Positions 24,678 to 33,828 of a stretch of 64,000 bases of DNA are shown one piece after another (the stretch's first letter is position 1; every line of letters starts with the position of its first letter). Both the position numbers and the translations under genes were made by a program. Origin of the DNA: Pseudomonas sp. MTM4 (GTDB lineage Bacteria; Pseudomonadota; Gammaproteobacteria; Pseudomonadales; Pseudomonadaceae); assembly GCF_019355055.1 (NCBI RefSeq), contig NZ_CP048411.1, positions 3,946,001 to 4,010,000 on the forward strand, given 5' to 3'. Under the pieces are notes generated by a model. That model made no database searches. It saw only the letters and a program-made list of their open reading frames with translations, and was not told the DNA's origin.

Positions 24678-25862
24678 ATGTTCGAACTCGTAGATCATAC
24701 CCCGCAGAGTGCAGTGATTAAGGTCATTGGCGTAGGCGGAGGCGGCGGCAACGCCGTCAATCACATGGTGCGCAACAGCGTCGAAGGCGTCGAATTCATC
24801 TGCGCCAACACCGATGCTCAGGCGCTGAAGAAAATCGAAGCGCGGACCGTACTGCAGTTGGGTTCCGCTATTACCAAAGGCCTGGGCGCCGGCACCAATC
24901 CCGATATTGGTCGTCAGGCTGCCATGGATGACCGTGAGCGCATTGCCGAGGTGCTGCAGGGCGCTGACATGGTGTTCATCACCACCGGCATGGGCGGTGG
25001 TACCGGTACCGGCGCCGCGCCGGTCATCGCTTCGGTTGCCAAGGAAATGGGCATCCTGACCGTAGCAGTGGTGACTCGCCCGTTCCCGTTCGAGGGGCGT
25101 CGTCGCATGCAGGTCGCCGACGAGGGCATTCGTCAGCTCTCCGAGTGCGTCGACTCGCTGATCACCATTCCCAACGAAAAGCTGCTGACCATCCTGGGCA
25201 AGGATGCGAGCCTGCTCGCGGCTTTCGCCAAGGCCGACGACGTACTCACCGGCGCCGTGCGCGGTATTTCCGACATCATGCAACGCCCAGGCCTGATGAA
25301 CGTCGACTTCGCCGATGTAAAAACCGTCATGGGGGAAATGGGCATGGCGATGATGGGTACGGGGTGCGCAACCGGCCCCAACCGCGCTCGCGAAGCTACC
25401 GAGGCGGCTATCCGCAACCCGCTGCTAGAAGACGTCAATCTGCAGGGTGCTCGCGGCATTTTGGTCAACATCACCGCTGGTCTGGATCTTTCGCTCGGTG
25501 AATACGCTGCCGTCGGCGAGATCATCGAGGCGTTCGCGTCCGATGAAGCGACCGTCAAGGTGGGTGCTGTGATCGATCCCGATATGCTCGACGAACTGCA
25601 CGTTACCGTCGTCGCTACGGGACTCGGCCCGCGTAATGAGAAACCGGTCAAGGTTGTCGACAATACCCTGCAGACCGCAGCGGTCGCGCCGCAGGCAGCG
25701 CCGGCTCCACGTCAGGATCAGGCAGCGGTGAACTACCGTGATCTGGACCGCCCGACCATCATGCGCAATCAGGCCAACGTGGCGACTGCGGCGAAAATGA
25801 ATCCTCAGGAGGACTTGGATTACCTTGATATTCCGGCCTTTCTGCGTCGCCAGGCTGATTGA
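24678..25862 (+). CDS. ftsZ: Cell division protein FtsZ
   Basis: FtsZ (394 residues) is the tubulin-like GTPase that forms the division ring. The GTP-binding GGGTGTGAAP loop is near residues 106-115. The T7 loop includes NVDFADVKTVM. An Ala/Pro/Gln-rich linker of about 60 residues leads to the C-terminal LDYLDIPAFLRRQAD tail that binds FtsA and ZipA. A GGAAGGAGAGAGG site lies upstream, and 53 bases separate it from ftsA. Confidence 0.98.
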   Translation: MFELVDHTPQSAVIKVIGVGGGGGNAVNHMVRNSVEGVEFICANTDAQALKKIEARTVLQLGSAITKGLGAGTNPDIGRQAAMDDRERIAEVLQGADMVFITTGMGGGTGTGAAPVIASVAKEMGILTVAVVTRPFPFEGRRRMQVADEGIRQLSECVDSLITIPNEKLLTILGKDASLLAAFAKADDVLTGAVRGISDIMQRPGLMNVDFADVKTVMGEMGMAMMGTGCATGPNRAREATEAAIRNPLLEDVNLQGARGILVNITAGLDLSLGEYAAVGEIIEAFASDEATVKVGAVIDPDMLDELHVTVVATGLGPRNEKPVKVVDNTLQTAAVAPQAAPAPRQDQAAVNYRDLDRPTIMRNQANVATAAKMNPQEDLDYLDIPAFLRRQAD

Positions 25863-25913
25863 TTTGATTTATCAGGAGTATTGGGTTGATTGGTATTCAG
25901 CAAACTGGGGTTC

Positions 25914-25922
25914 TGCTATGAT
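25914..25922 (+). promoter_or_regulatory. Extended -10 promoter of lpxC
   Basis: TGC directly precedes TATGAT (25917-25922), giving an extended -10 element 51 bases before the lpxC start. The matching -35 is weak. It allows lpxC to be transcribed independently of ftsZ. Confidence 0.5.
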
Positions 25923-25961
25923 CGCCACCTTTGTTGGAAACCATTCGCAACAGCGCAATAG

Positions 25962-26885
<924 letters not shown>

Positions 26886-26908
26886 GCAGTACTCTCCTTT
26901 CCTTTTTG

Positions 26909-26934
26909 AGGCCACCTTCGGGTGGCCTTTTTTT
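26909..26934 (+). terminator. Rho-independent terminator after lpxC
   Basis: An 8-bp stem (AGGCCACC with GGTGGCCT) closes a stable TTCG tetraloop and runs into seven T residues. It ends the dcw cluster. Confidence 0.92.
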
Positions 26935-27057
26935 GCTTCAAGCTTCAAGCGCGCCAACCTCATCTACGGGCCACACTTGACCGTGCTTTTCTAGACACCC
27001 GCCGGTATCTAAGCGTCCTCCATCGATCCGACAATCCTTGCAGGCTGCAGCTTGCAG
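26935..27057. repeat. Inverted-arm intergenic repeat, site 3
   Basis: The left arm GCTTCAAGCTTCAAGC (26935-26950) and the right arm CTTGCAGGCTGCAGCTTGCAG (27037-27057) are opposed copies of the same CAAGC-type motif, about 86 bases apart. They occupy the space between the convergent genes lpxC and the bacterioferritin-like gene. Arm identity is degenerate. Confidence 0.5.
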
Positions 27058-27059
27058 TC

Positions 27060-27593
27060 TCAGTTCATGCCGTCGAGCAGGCTGGCCATGTCATCGGCGT
27101 GTTCTTCTTCCTGCGCGAGAATATCCTCGAAGATCCGTCGTGTGGTTGGGTCCTTGTCGCCGATGTACTGAACGATCTCGCGGTAGCTGTCGATGGCGAT
27201 GCGCTCGGCAACCAGGTTTTCGAAGACCATGTCGCGCAGGCCGTTGCCTTCGGCATATTGCGCATGTGATCGCTCGGTAAGGCTGTCCGGATTGAAGTCG
27301 GGTGCGCCGCCCAGCTGCACGATACGCTCGGCCAGTCGGTCGGCATGTTCCTGCTCTTCGTTGGCGTGCTCAAGGAACTCTGCTGCGGCAACGCTCGATT
27401 TCAATCCAGTCGCCATGTAGTAATGGCGCTTGTAGCGCAGGTAGCAGACCAGCTCGGTGGCCAATGCCTCGTTGAGCAGATTGATCACGGTGTCGCGGTC
27501 TGCTGAATAGCTTTCGGTCACCGCACCGTTTTCGACATGCTGCCGGGCACGCTCGCGCAAGGTCTGTTTGTCGCTCAGTTGTACATAGCTCAT
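27060..27593 (-). CDS. Bacterioferritin-like ferritin family protein
   Basis: This 177-residue protein is a four-helix ferritin-like iron protein. Two ExxH pairs are visible: HANEEQEHADRLAERI in helix two and EDILAQEEEHADDM in helix four. Glutamates in EALATELVCYLRYKRHYY and NLVAERIAIDSYREIV complete a likely di-iron site. It is longer at the N terminus than classical Bfr, and I see no obvious haem-ligand methionine at the usual place. I chose the ATG at 27593; a GTG directly before it is less likely. An iron-storage or Dps-like protective role is inferred. Confidence 0.8.
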   Translation of the reverse strand: MSYVQLSDKQTLRERARQHVENGAVTESYSADRDTVINLLNEALATELVCYLRYKRHYYMATGLKSSVAAAEFLEHANEEQEHADRLAERIVQLGGAPDFNPDSLTERSHAQYAEGNGLRDMVFENLVAERIAIDSYREIVQYIGDKDPTTRRIFEDILAQEEEHADDMASLLDGMN

Positions 27594-27690
27594 CACGGTC
27601 TCCTGAATTCAATAGGGCTGTTTAGCCATACCGCCGCGCCTGTTGGCGTCTCGCTGGGCTTTAGCTGTGATGGATGAGGAGCTGGAAAGT

Positions 27691-27837
27691 TTAGCCGGCT
27701 CCGCCTTTCTCCGACTGATCAGGGTCGTCGGGGTCTTCGATAGGCACCGGTTGATCGGGCTCCTTGCGCTCTGGATATGGAAAGGGGCTCGGCGTTCCAT
27801 CGTCCCGCGGATCGGGATCATGCATGTCGGTTTCCAT
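27691..27837 (-). CDS. Small acidic proline-rich protein, coupled to the upstream gene
   Basis: This 48-residue reading frame begins METDMHDPDPRDDGTPSPF and continues with alternating Pro, Asp and Glu to a GGAG end. It is very acidic and has no predicted secondary structure or signal. Its ATG shares one base with the stop codon of the upstream gene (TGATG), which indicates translational coupling. The orientation, coupling and lack of hydrophobicity argue for a real small protein. Its function is unknown. Confidence 0.6.
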   Translation of the reverse strand: METDMHDPDPRDDGTPSPFPYPERKEPDQPVPIEDPDDPDQSEKGGAG

Positions 27838-28235
27838 CAGCTGAGTGCCTTGATCAGCTCGTCCTTGCGCATCTTCGACCGACCGCGGACGTCACGCTCA
27901 CGGGCTTTCTGCATCAGTTCGTCCCGCGTCAGTTCGGTGAGCGAGCTACTGCCGGAGCGATTGCTACGCGCCGAGCCCTTGTTGGGTGAATCGCCGGAGC
28001 GTGCTTTCGCTGCGCGATGAGAAGAATCCTTGCGGTCGGCGCGCTTGGCTGTCTCGCTTTTGTTCTGCCCCGACCCACCCTTGCGCTCGCCGCCGCCAGA
28101 TTGCTTGTTCACCGTGGCCCACGCACGTGCTTCGGCTTCCTTCTCGGGCACACCGCGCTCCTCATAGCTCTGTTCGATATGTTCGGCTTTGCGTTGCTGT
28201 TTATCGGTGTACTTGGATTTTTCACCTCTAGGCAT
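27837..28235 (-). CDS. Basic Lys/Arg-rich protein with C-terminal Rho_N/SAP-like domain
   Basis: This 132-residue protein starts MPRGEKSKYTDKQQRKAEH. Its N-terminal region (YEERGVPEKEAEARAWATVNKQ) is conserved in proteins often annotated as plasmid stabilization proteins. A disordered Ser/Arg/Lys linker follows. The C terminus (residues about 98-132, LTRDELMQKARERDVRGRSKMRKDELIKAL) matches the Rho termination-factor N-terminal/SAP-like helix pair that binds nucleic acid. I chose the internal ATG with GGAGGAA upstream. Nucleic-acid binding is inferred; the biological role is unknown. Confidence 0.75.
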   Translation of the reverse strand: MPRGEKSKYTDKQQRKAEHIEQSYEERGVPEKEAEARAWATVNKQSGGGERKGGSGQNKSETAKRADRKDSSHRAAKARSGDSPNKGSARSNRSGSSSLTELTRDELMQKARERDVRGRSKMRKDELIKALS

Positions 28236-28596
28236 AACGATTCCTCCACAAGCATGAACGATGCGAGGCCTACAGGCTTGGGCACGCCGTAGGTTCCGCC
28301 ATAACACCACCTCTTTCAGATTGGTCCCCACCGGCGGTGTCGAGTTTCACGCGTGTTGGCACCGCCCGCTTGCGATTTGTCTTCATGAAGTTGTCATCAC
28401 GGCCCCGCCATGCTTCCGACGAGCTGGGAATAATTCTTATCAGCCTTGCTTTCGACGGAACAAAATTCGTTTATGCTGGCCTGAATGTGCTTGAGCCGCG
28501 CTATCTCGGCGGTTTCAGCGCGATGGGCCTGTATCGAATCTGCTTTACGAATCGTGCTTGCCGTTACTAGCGAGCTTTGAATGAGGTGATAACCAG
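28236..28596. other. 361-base non-coding spacer
   Basis: This divergent spacer lies between the Rho_N-like gene and the RmlD-like gene. The right half is less GC-rich than its surroundings. TATGCT at 28472-28477 could be a -10 box, but no -35 stands at a normal distance. Short open frames here have no ribosome site or recognisable protein, and I see no other structure. Confidence 0.5.
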
Positions 28597-29520
28597 ATGC
28601 GAATCCTTGTATGCGGTGCCGGTGGCCAAGTCGGCCACGAGTTGGTAGACCGTGCGAATAAGTATGGTCTCGAGGCGCTTAGCATGACCCGGGAGCAGCT
28701 GGACATTACCGATGCTGATCAGGTGGCAGCTGTCGTAGCCCTGCTCAAGCCGGGGATGATCATCAACGCGGCCGCCTACACCCACGTCGACAATGCCGAG
28801 ACGCATAGCGAGCAGGCGTTCGCAGTGAACCGTGAGGGGGCGGCCAGATTGGCCGAAGCCGCCCGGTATGCCTGCATCCCATTGCTGCACATCTCCACTG
28901 ATTACGTGTTTTCCGGCGAAGCCCGAGAGCCTTACCGCGAAGAAGACGAAGTCGAACCAACGGGCGTGTACGGTGCGAGCAAGCTGGCTGGTGAAGACGC
29001 CATCCGGGCTGTGTTGGATGAGCATCTGATTCTGCGAACCAGCTGGGTGTATGGCGCGCATGGCCACAATTTCGTCAAGACGATGCTGCGCCTGGGGCGT
29101 CAGCGTGACTCGCTTTCGGTGGTCGCTGATCAGTTTGGCTGCCCTACCCAGGCCGGCAGCATTGCCGATGTGCTACTGCAGCTGGCTCAGCGATATGCAC
29201 GTGAAGGCGCGCTTGCTTGGGGGCTCTATCACTACAGCGGCCGTTCGCCCTGTACTTGGTTCGATTTTGCTGTAGAGATTTTCCGCCAGGCAGCAGTCAA
29301 GGGCATGCTTCCTAAACAACCACAGGTATCTTCGATCACGACCGCACAATACCCGACGCCCGCGCGTCGGCCGGCCTGGTCCGTGCTCGATTGCACCCGT
29401 TTCGAAACAACCTTTGGCATCGCTACGCATGACTGGCACGAAGAGTTGTCGGTTGTGCTCGACGCATTGGCCACTGCGGAAACGGGTGCCGCGGTTGTCG
29501 CTGCGCCTCCTCAGATCTGA
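28597..29520 (+). CDS. dTDP-4-dehydrorhamnose reductase family protein (RmlD-like)
   Basis: This 307-residue short-chain dehydrogenase has the NAD(P) loop GAGGQVG (residues 7-13). It also has NAAAYTHVDNAE, the STDYVFSG stretch and the YGASK active-site Tyr/Lys pair, all typical of RmlD. RmlD reduces dTDP-4-keto-L-rhamnose in the last step of dTDP-rhamnose synthesis. No rmlA, rmlB or rmlC lies beside it, so it may be a stand-alone homologue with another substrate. The ATG has a GAGGTG site upstream. Confidence 0.82.
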   Translation: MRILVCGAGGQVGHELVDRANKYGLEALSMTREQLDITDADQVAAVVALLKPGMIINAAAYTHVDNAETHSEQAFAVNREGAARLAEAARYACIPLLHISTDYVFSGEAREPYREEDEVEPTGVYGASKLAGEDAIRAVLDEHLILRTSWVYGAHGHNFVKTMLRLGRQRDSLSVVADQFGCPTQAGSIADVLLQLAQRYAREGALAWGLYHYSGRSPCTWFDFAVEIFRQAAVKGMLPKQPQVSSITTAQYPTPARRPAWSVLDCTRFETTFGIATHDWHEELSVVLDALATAETGAAVVAAPPQI

Positions 29521-29651
29521 CGGCTGACCTATCGGATTTGCCCCGGGGTGACTTGGGGCCACACCTGTTGGTTATCCTGTCCGCGAGTCGGTATTCTTTG
29601 CCACCTTTTTACGGGGCGGCATGAGGCCGTACCGGTCGTTGGAGAAGCTGC

Positions 29652-30551
29652 GTGGTCGTGTTTGAGGCAATCCTGCCCATCTTTGGCTTGATCATGCTCG
29701 GCTATCTGCTGGGCTGGAGAGGTTGGCTCGCTGGTGAAGCGGCAACCGGGCTCGCCAATATCACTTTCAAGTTGTTCATGCCGGCCGTCCTGTTCACCGG
29801 TATCGCCCGCGCACAGCTGAGCGACGGCATGTCGCCGATGCTATTGCTGGCCTATTTTGGTCCGGTACTCGCCATCTTCATCTTCGTAGGGTTGATTGCG
29901 CATCGTTTGCTGGGGCGCGCTTCGCCGCTGGGATTGACGGCTGCCTACTCCAATAACGTGCTGGTCGGAATCCCGCTGGTGACCACGTTGCTCGGACAGG
30001 CGAGCCTGGTGTACGTATTCGCAATCCTGGTTTTTCACAGCCTGATCCTGTTTTCGCTGCAGAGCTTCTACAGCGCGTTCGGCTCGGGGCAGAAGGTCAG
30101 TGGCACGGCGCTGCTGAAGAATCTCGCCAACCCGCTCATTGTGGGGCTGTTGCTCGGAGCCTTGCTGAACGTTTCGGGCTTCGGTCTGCCGCAGTCGATA
30201 TGGCGCATCGCCGATTGGCTGGCCCTGGCAGCGTTGCCTTGCGCACTGCTGGTGCTGGGTATCAGTTTGTCACGCTATCGGCTGCGTCCTAGTCCCACTG
30301 CGTTGGCGCTGACGCTCGTCAAGCTGGGCTTGTTTCCATTGCTGGTGTGGTACATCAGTGGGTTGTTGCCCGGGCTGAGTCATGAAGCACGTAGCGTGCT
30401 GGTGCTGCTGGCGGCCTGTCCGAGTGGCGTGAACGTGCTGGCTTTCGTGGCCAATCCGGACGATACCCGCGCGGTCAGTTCGACGGTGTTTCTCTCGACC
30501 ATGCTCGCGGCGATCAGCCTGCCGTTGTGGATGCTGCTGATGTCGGCGTGA
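29652..30551 (+). CDS. AEC family transporter (auxin efflux carrier fold)
   Basis: This 299-residue integral membrane protein has about ten hydrophobic helices in two similar halves. The family motif region includes ITFKLFMPAVLFTGIA in the first half and ACPSGVNVLAFVANPDD in the second. Family members export or exchange small carboxylates and other anions; the substrate here cannot be read from sequence. It starts with GTG after a GGAG site and ends 12 bases from a convergent membrane-protein gene. Confidence 0.85.
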   Translation: MVVFEAILPIFGLIMLGYLLGWRGWLAGEAATGLANITFKLFMPAVLFTGIARAQLSDGMSPMLLLAYFGPVLAIFIFVGLIAHRLLGRASPLGLTAAYSNNVLVGIPLVTTLLGQASLVYVFAILVFHSLILFSLQSFYSAFGSGQKVSGTALLKNLANPLIVGLLLGALLNVSGFGLPQSIWRIADWLALAALPCALLVLGISLSRYRLRPSPTALALTLVKLGLFPLLVWYISGLLPGLSHEARSVLVLLAACPSGVNVLAFVANPDDTRAVSSTVFLSTMLAAISLPLWMLLMSA

Positions 30552-30563
30552 TCGCCGAGGCGG

Positions 30564-31319
30564 TCAGGATTTTCCACCACGCCGATCGGCGTGCGCGTGC
30601 GGGGCGATGATGTCCTCGAGGCGCAGGCCGGTCAGGCCGTGAATGGTGCGCCAGAGGTAATAGAAGATCGCCATCATCATCAACATGCTCGGGATCGCGA
30701 TCATTGGGTAGCTGAGCAGGGTCATGCGACCCAGCTCGGCGTTGAAGGCTTCACTGCCGGCCGGGCTGTTGACGATCCATTTGGCCAGTACATAGTTCAT
30801 GAAAGAAGAGAAAAAGAAGGTACCGCTGAGAAAGTAGGTGGCGCGCAGCAGCCGCGTTTCGAAGTGAGCGGTTTGCCCGTTGCGCTCGAGCTGCTCGTGG
30901 ACCTTGTCGACGTTGAGCACCTTGGGGTTGTAGAGCAGGGTGCGGATCAGCGGGAAGCGGGTGCGGGTCGAGGCCAGTACCGCAATGCCGATGATGCCGG
31001 GAATTGCGGCTTCCTTGACTGCCAGCCATTGGGGGTCGAGTTGCAGCAGGCCGATGCCGCCGGTAAGCAGCACGCTGACGAGGCCCAGCAGGGCGATCCA
31101 ATTGAATTTACGATATTTCGCCAGTTCGAACAGACCCCAACCGAGCGGAAACGCCAGCGCCAGCAGGAGCGCGCCGTCGGCGCCAAGGCGGTTCTCGCCG
31201 CTAAGCTTCATCAGGATCAATGATGGGATCACGATGCTGATCGCCAAATCCATCAAGGGCCGTGGCTTGTGCTCGGGCGGTTGATTGGAGCCTGGTCGGG
31301 TGGTACGGGTGTCGGTCAT
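30564..31319 (-). CDS. VC0807-type integral membrane protein
   Basis: This 251-residue protein has about six transmembrane helices. A cytoplasmic loop in the middle contains FPLIRTLLYNPKVLNVDKVHEQLE. The pattern resembles the uncharacterised VC0807 family, often loosely annotated as a transporter. I chose the ATG at 31319 (MTDTRTTRPG), which leaves a polar N-terminal tail. It may be co-transcribed with the upstream UPF0104 gene, 88 bases away. Function is unknown. Confidence 0.7.
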   Translation of the reverse strand: MTDTRTTRPGSNQPPEHKPRPLMDLAISIVIPSLILMKLSGENRLGADGALLLALAFPLGWGLFELAKYRKFNWIALLGLVSVLLTGGIGLLQLDPQWLAVKEAAIPGIIGIAVLASTRTRFPLIRTLLYNPKVLNVDKVHEQLERNGQTAHFETRLLRATYFLSGTFFFSSFMNYVLAKWIVNSPAGSEAFNAELGRMTLLSYPMIAIPSMLMMMAIFYYLWRTIHGLTGLRLEDIIAPHAHADRRGGKS

Positions 31320-31407
31320 GTGATTTCGTGTTTCATCTCGAAATGGAGGCGAATGATCACCCGAGCGAGCGAACATAGCCATACTGCAATGGTGGTGTTC
31401 CCGTAGT

Positions 31408-32361
31408 TTACTGACCGGAGCCGATGCCGGTGCGTCGTTTTGCCGACCACTGGGTGGCTTCGAATACCATCACGATCAATATCGCCAGGGCGAATGGCAG
31501 CAGAAGATAGAAGGCCCTGAATACGATCAGTGCAGCCAGGACGTCGGCTGTAGGCAGCTCCGGCAAGGCGGCGATGAAGGTCACCTCGAGTACCCCGAGC
31601 CCGCCGGGTGCATGGGACAACAACGCCAGCGAGAAGGATGCGAGAAATACCCCGAGTACCACCAGATAGCCGGGGTTCTGCGCGTCGGGAAGCGCGAAGT
31701 AGATGATTGCCGCCGCGCAGGCCAGTTCCAGTGGTGCGGCAATCAGCTGCCTGCCGACGATCGGAAGGCGTGGGTAATCGATTCGCCATTTCCCAAGATG
31801 CATGGGCGCGAAATGTCGCCAGGCCCCAATCACGTAAAGACCGACCAGGCACAGCAGGGACGTCCCAATGGCGAGCGAAAGCCAAGGATCTGCGTCGATG
31901 AGCCTGCTCAGCAAATCCGGCCGCAGAATCAATACGGCTCCCCCAGCCAGCAAGGTGCCGAGAAAAAAAGTGAGGGAACAGAATACGATCAATACGCCGA
32001 TCTCATGCGGACTGAGCCCCTTGCTGCGATACGCGCGATAGCGCACAACCGCCCCGGAAAACACCGACGCGCCCACGTTGTGCGCCAGGGCATAGGTGGT
32101 GAACGAGCAGAGCGTGATGAACCACCAGGAGATGTTCTTGCCCAGGTGGGCTATGGCAATCCGGTCATACCAGGCCAGCGCGGTGTAGGCACCAAGCGTC
32201 GCCAGGCCGGCCAGCAGCCAGTCCCGATAGCTGATGGCCTCGAGACTTTCGGTGAGTTCGGCCAGCGAGAGATTGTGAATTTCCTGATATAGCAGATAGC
32301 CGGAAAGCAGTACCGCCGTGATGCCGACAAAGGTCCAGACGACATCGCTCCTCTTCATCAT
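31408..32361 (-). CDS. UPF0104/YbhN-type membrane protein (MprF-like flippase domain)
   Basis: This 317-residue protein has about eight transmembrane helices. It resembles the N-terminal membrane domain of MprF and the YbhN/AglD family, including YALAHNVGASVFSGAVVRYRAYRSKGLS and SHAPGGLGVLEVTF. Unlike MprF it lacks the cytoplasmic aminoacyl-transferase domain. A lipid-translocation role is possible but inferred. The start at 32361 has an AAGGAG site upstream; a second ATG follows at once. Confidence 0.8.
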   Translation of the reverse strand: MMKRSDVVWTFVGITAVLLSGYLLYQEIHNLSLAELTESLEAISYRDWLLAGLATLGAYTALAWYDRIAIAHLGKNISWWFITLCSFTTYALAHNVGASVFSGAVVRYRAYRSKGLSPHEIGVLIVFCSLTFFLGTLLAGGAVLILRPDLLSRLIDADPWLSLAIGTSLLCLVGLYVIGAWRHFAPMHLGKWRIDYPRLPIVGRQLIAAPLELACAAAIIYFALPDAQNPGYLVVLGVFLASFSLALLSHAPGGLGVLEVTFIAALPELPTADVLAALIVFRAFYLLLPFALAILIVMVFEATQWSAKRRTGIGSGQ

Positions 32362-32565
32362 TGGGTTGGCTCCTTGGCGATGGCTTATGCCTCGAAGCGA
32401 AGGTTCGGACAATGGGTCACAAGCGTCGCGGAATAGTTCGGCCAGTCTTTTATCGGCATCGGAGCGCGCGTTTTGTTCATTCTGGCATTGGTGTGAGCGG
32501 GAACGGGCACCGGGGCAACGGGATGAGGTCCACCGTAGGGCCTGACATCAAGGGAGGAAACAGTA

Positions 32566-33828
32566 GTGCCTGATATCCCGCGTGATCTACAAGCAGAGAG
32601 TTCGCTTTCGCTGCTCAGCGAAGGGTACTCGTTCATTCCCAGCCGATGTCAGCGGCTTGGATCAGACATCTTCCAGGTCCGCCTGCTGCTACAGAACACG
32701 ATCTGCATGAGCGGCGAAGAGGCTGCGAGGTTGTTTTACGACGAGCAGCTATTCGAGCGTCAGCACGCCGCACCGCGCATGCTGCAGAAAACGCTGTTTG
32801 GCCAAGGCGGTGTGCAGGGGCTGGATGACGAGGCACATCGGCATCGCAAACGACTGTTCATGTCATTGCTGACCGACGATGCGGTCGCCGAACTGGTGCG
32901 GTTGAGCGAGACCCATTGGCAGGCGGCCATCGAGACCTGGCAGCGTAGCGACCGCATCGTTCTCATGCCGGAGGTCCAGGCGATTCTCACCCGCTCGGTG
33001 TGTGGGTGGGCCGGCGTACCGCTCGCCGGGGGTGATGTACTACTGCGTCGTGATCAGCTGACCGCCATGATTGATGGCGCGGGTGGTATTGGAGCCCGCC
33101 ACTTGCGCGCGCGCAAGGCGCGTAAAGAGGCGGAAAACTGGATGATCGAGCTGATCACCCGATTGCGAGCCGGGGAACTGCAGGTCGATGAAACTCGGGC
33201 GCTGGCCGTGGTTGCGCAGTATCTCGATTTAGACGGAAAGGCGCTTGATGAAAGAGCGGCGGCAGTCGAAATGCTCAATCTGTTGCGCCCGACAGTTGCG
33301 GTTACGCGCTTCATTATCTACGCCGCGCTGGAATTGCTGGCGCATCCAGCGTGGCAGCAGCGGTTGCAGCGAGATGATGCTGCGCTGGAACCCTTTGCAC
33401 AGGAAGTTCGCCGGCTTCATGCCTTTTTTCCTTTCACTGCGGCGCGCGTGCGAAAGGATTTCGAATGGCGGGGCTATCACTTCCCTAAAGGTACGCGAGT
33501 GCTCCTGGACCTCTACGGGACCAATCGGGACTCGCGGCTCTGGACTGAGCCTGAAGCGTTTCGGCCCGAACGTTTCGCCACCTGGGATGGCAGTGCGTTC
33601 AATTTCATCACTCAGGGCGGTGGCGATGCCGCGACAGGGCATCGCTGTCCCGGCGAGCGATTGGCGATCGCACTGCTGATGAGTGCACTGCGCATGCTGA
33701 CGCGACGGATGACTTACGCCGTCCCTGCTCAGGATTTACGGATGGATACTTCACGAATGCCGGCGCAACCGGAAAGCCTCCTGGTAATTGAGGATGTGCG
33801 CAGCGTGTCGCCAATTTCCCAGCAATGA
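32566..33828 (+). CDS. CYP152-family cytochrome P450 fatty-acid peroxygenase
   Basis: This 420-residue protein is a hydrogen-peroxide-dependent P450 that should oxidise fatty acids. The haem-ligand region GHRCPGE places the cysteine at 361. The CYP152 hallmark R241-P242 (in LNLLRPTVAVTRF) replaces the acid/threonine pair of ordinary P450s and binds the fatty-acid carboxylate. FPKGTRVLLDLYGTNRD is also family-typical. Residue 84 is Gln in GVQGLDDEAH, as in the hydroxylating P450 BS-beta, whereas the decarboxylase OleT has His. Hydroxylation is therefore the likelier main reaction. The start is GTG after GGGAGGAA. Confidence 0.9.
   Translation: MPDIPRDLQAESSLSLLSEGYSFIPSRCQRLGSDIFQVRLLLQNTICMSGEEAARLFYDEQLFERQHAAPRMLQKTLFGQGGVQGLDDEAHRHRKRLFMSLLTDDAVAELVRLSETHWQAAIETWQRSDRIVLMPEVQAILTRSVCGWAGVPLAGGDVLLRRDQLTAMIDGAGGIGARHLRARKARKEAENWMIELITRLRAGELQVDETRALAVVAQYLDLDGKALDERAAAVEMLNLLRPTVAVTRFIIYAALELLAHPAWQQRLQRDDAALEPFAQEVRRLHAFFPFTAARVRKDFEWRGYHFPKGTRVLLDLYGTNRDSRLWTEPEAFRPERFATWDGSAFNFITQGGGDAATGHRCPGERLAIALLMSALRMLTRRMTYAVPAQDLRMDTSRMPAQPESLLVIEDVRSVSPISQQ

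Noticed and set aside
28428..28446. A Fur-box-like sequence (GATAAGAATTATTCC on the minus strand) in the 28 kb spacer.
   Set aside because: Only about 11 of 19 positions match the consensus, and no promoter with normal spacing overlaps it.
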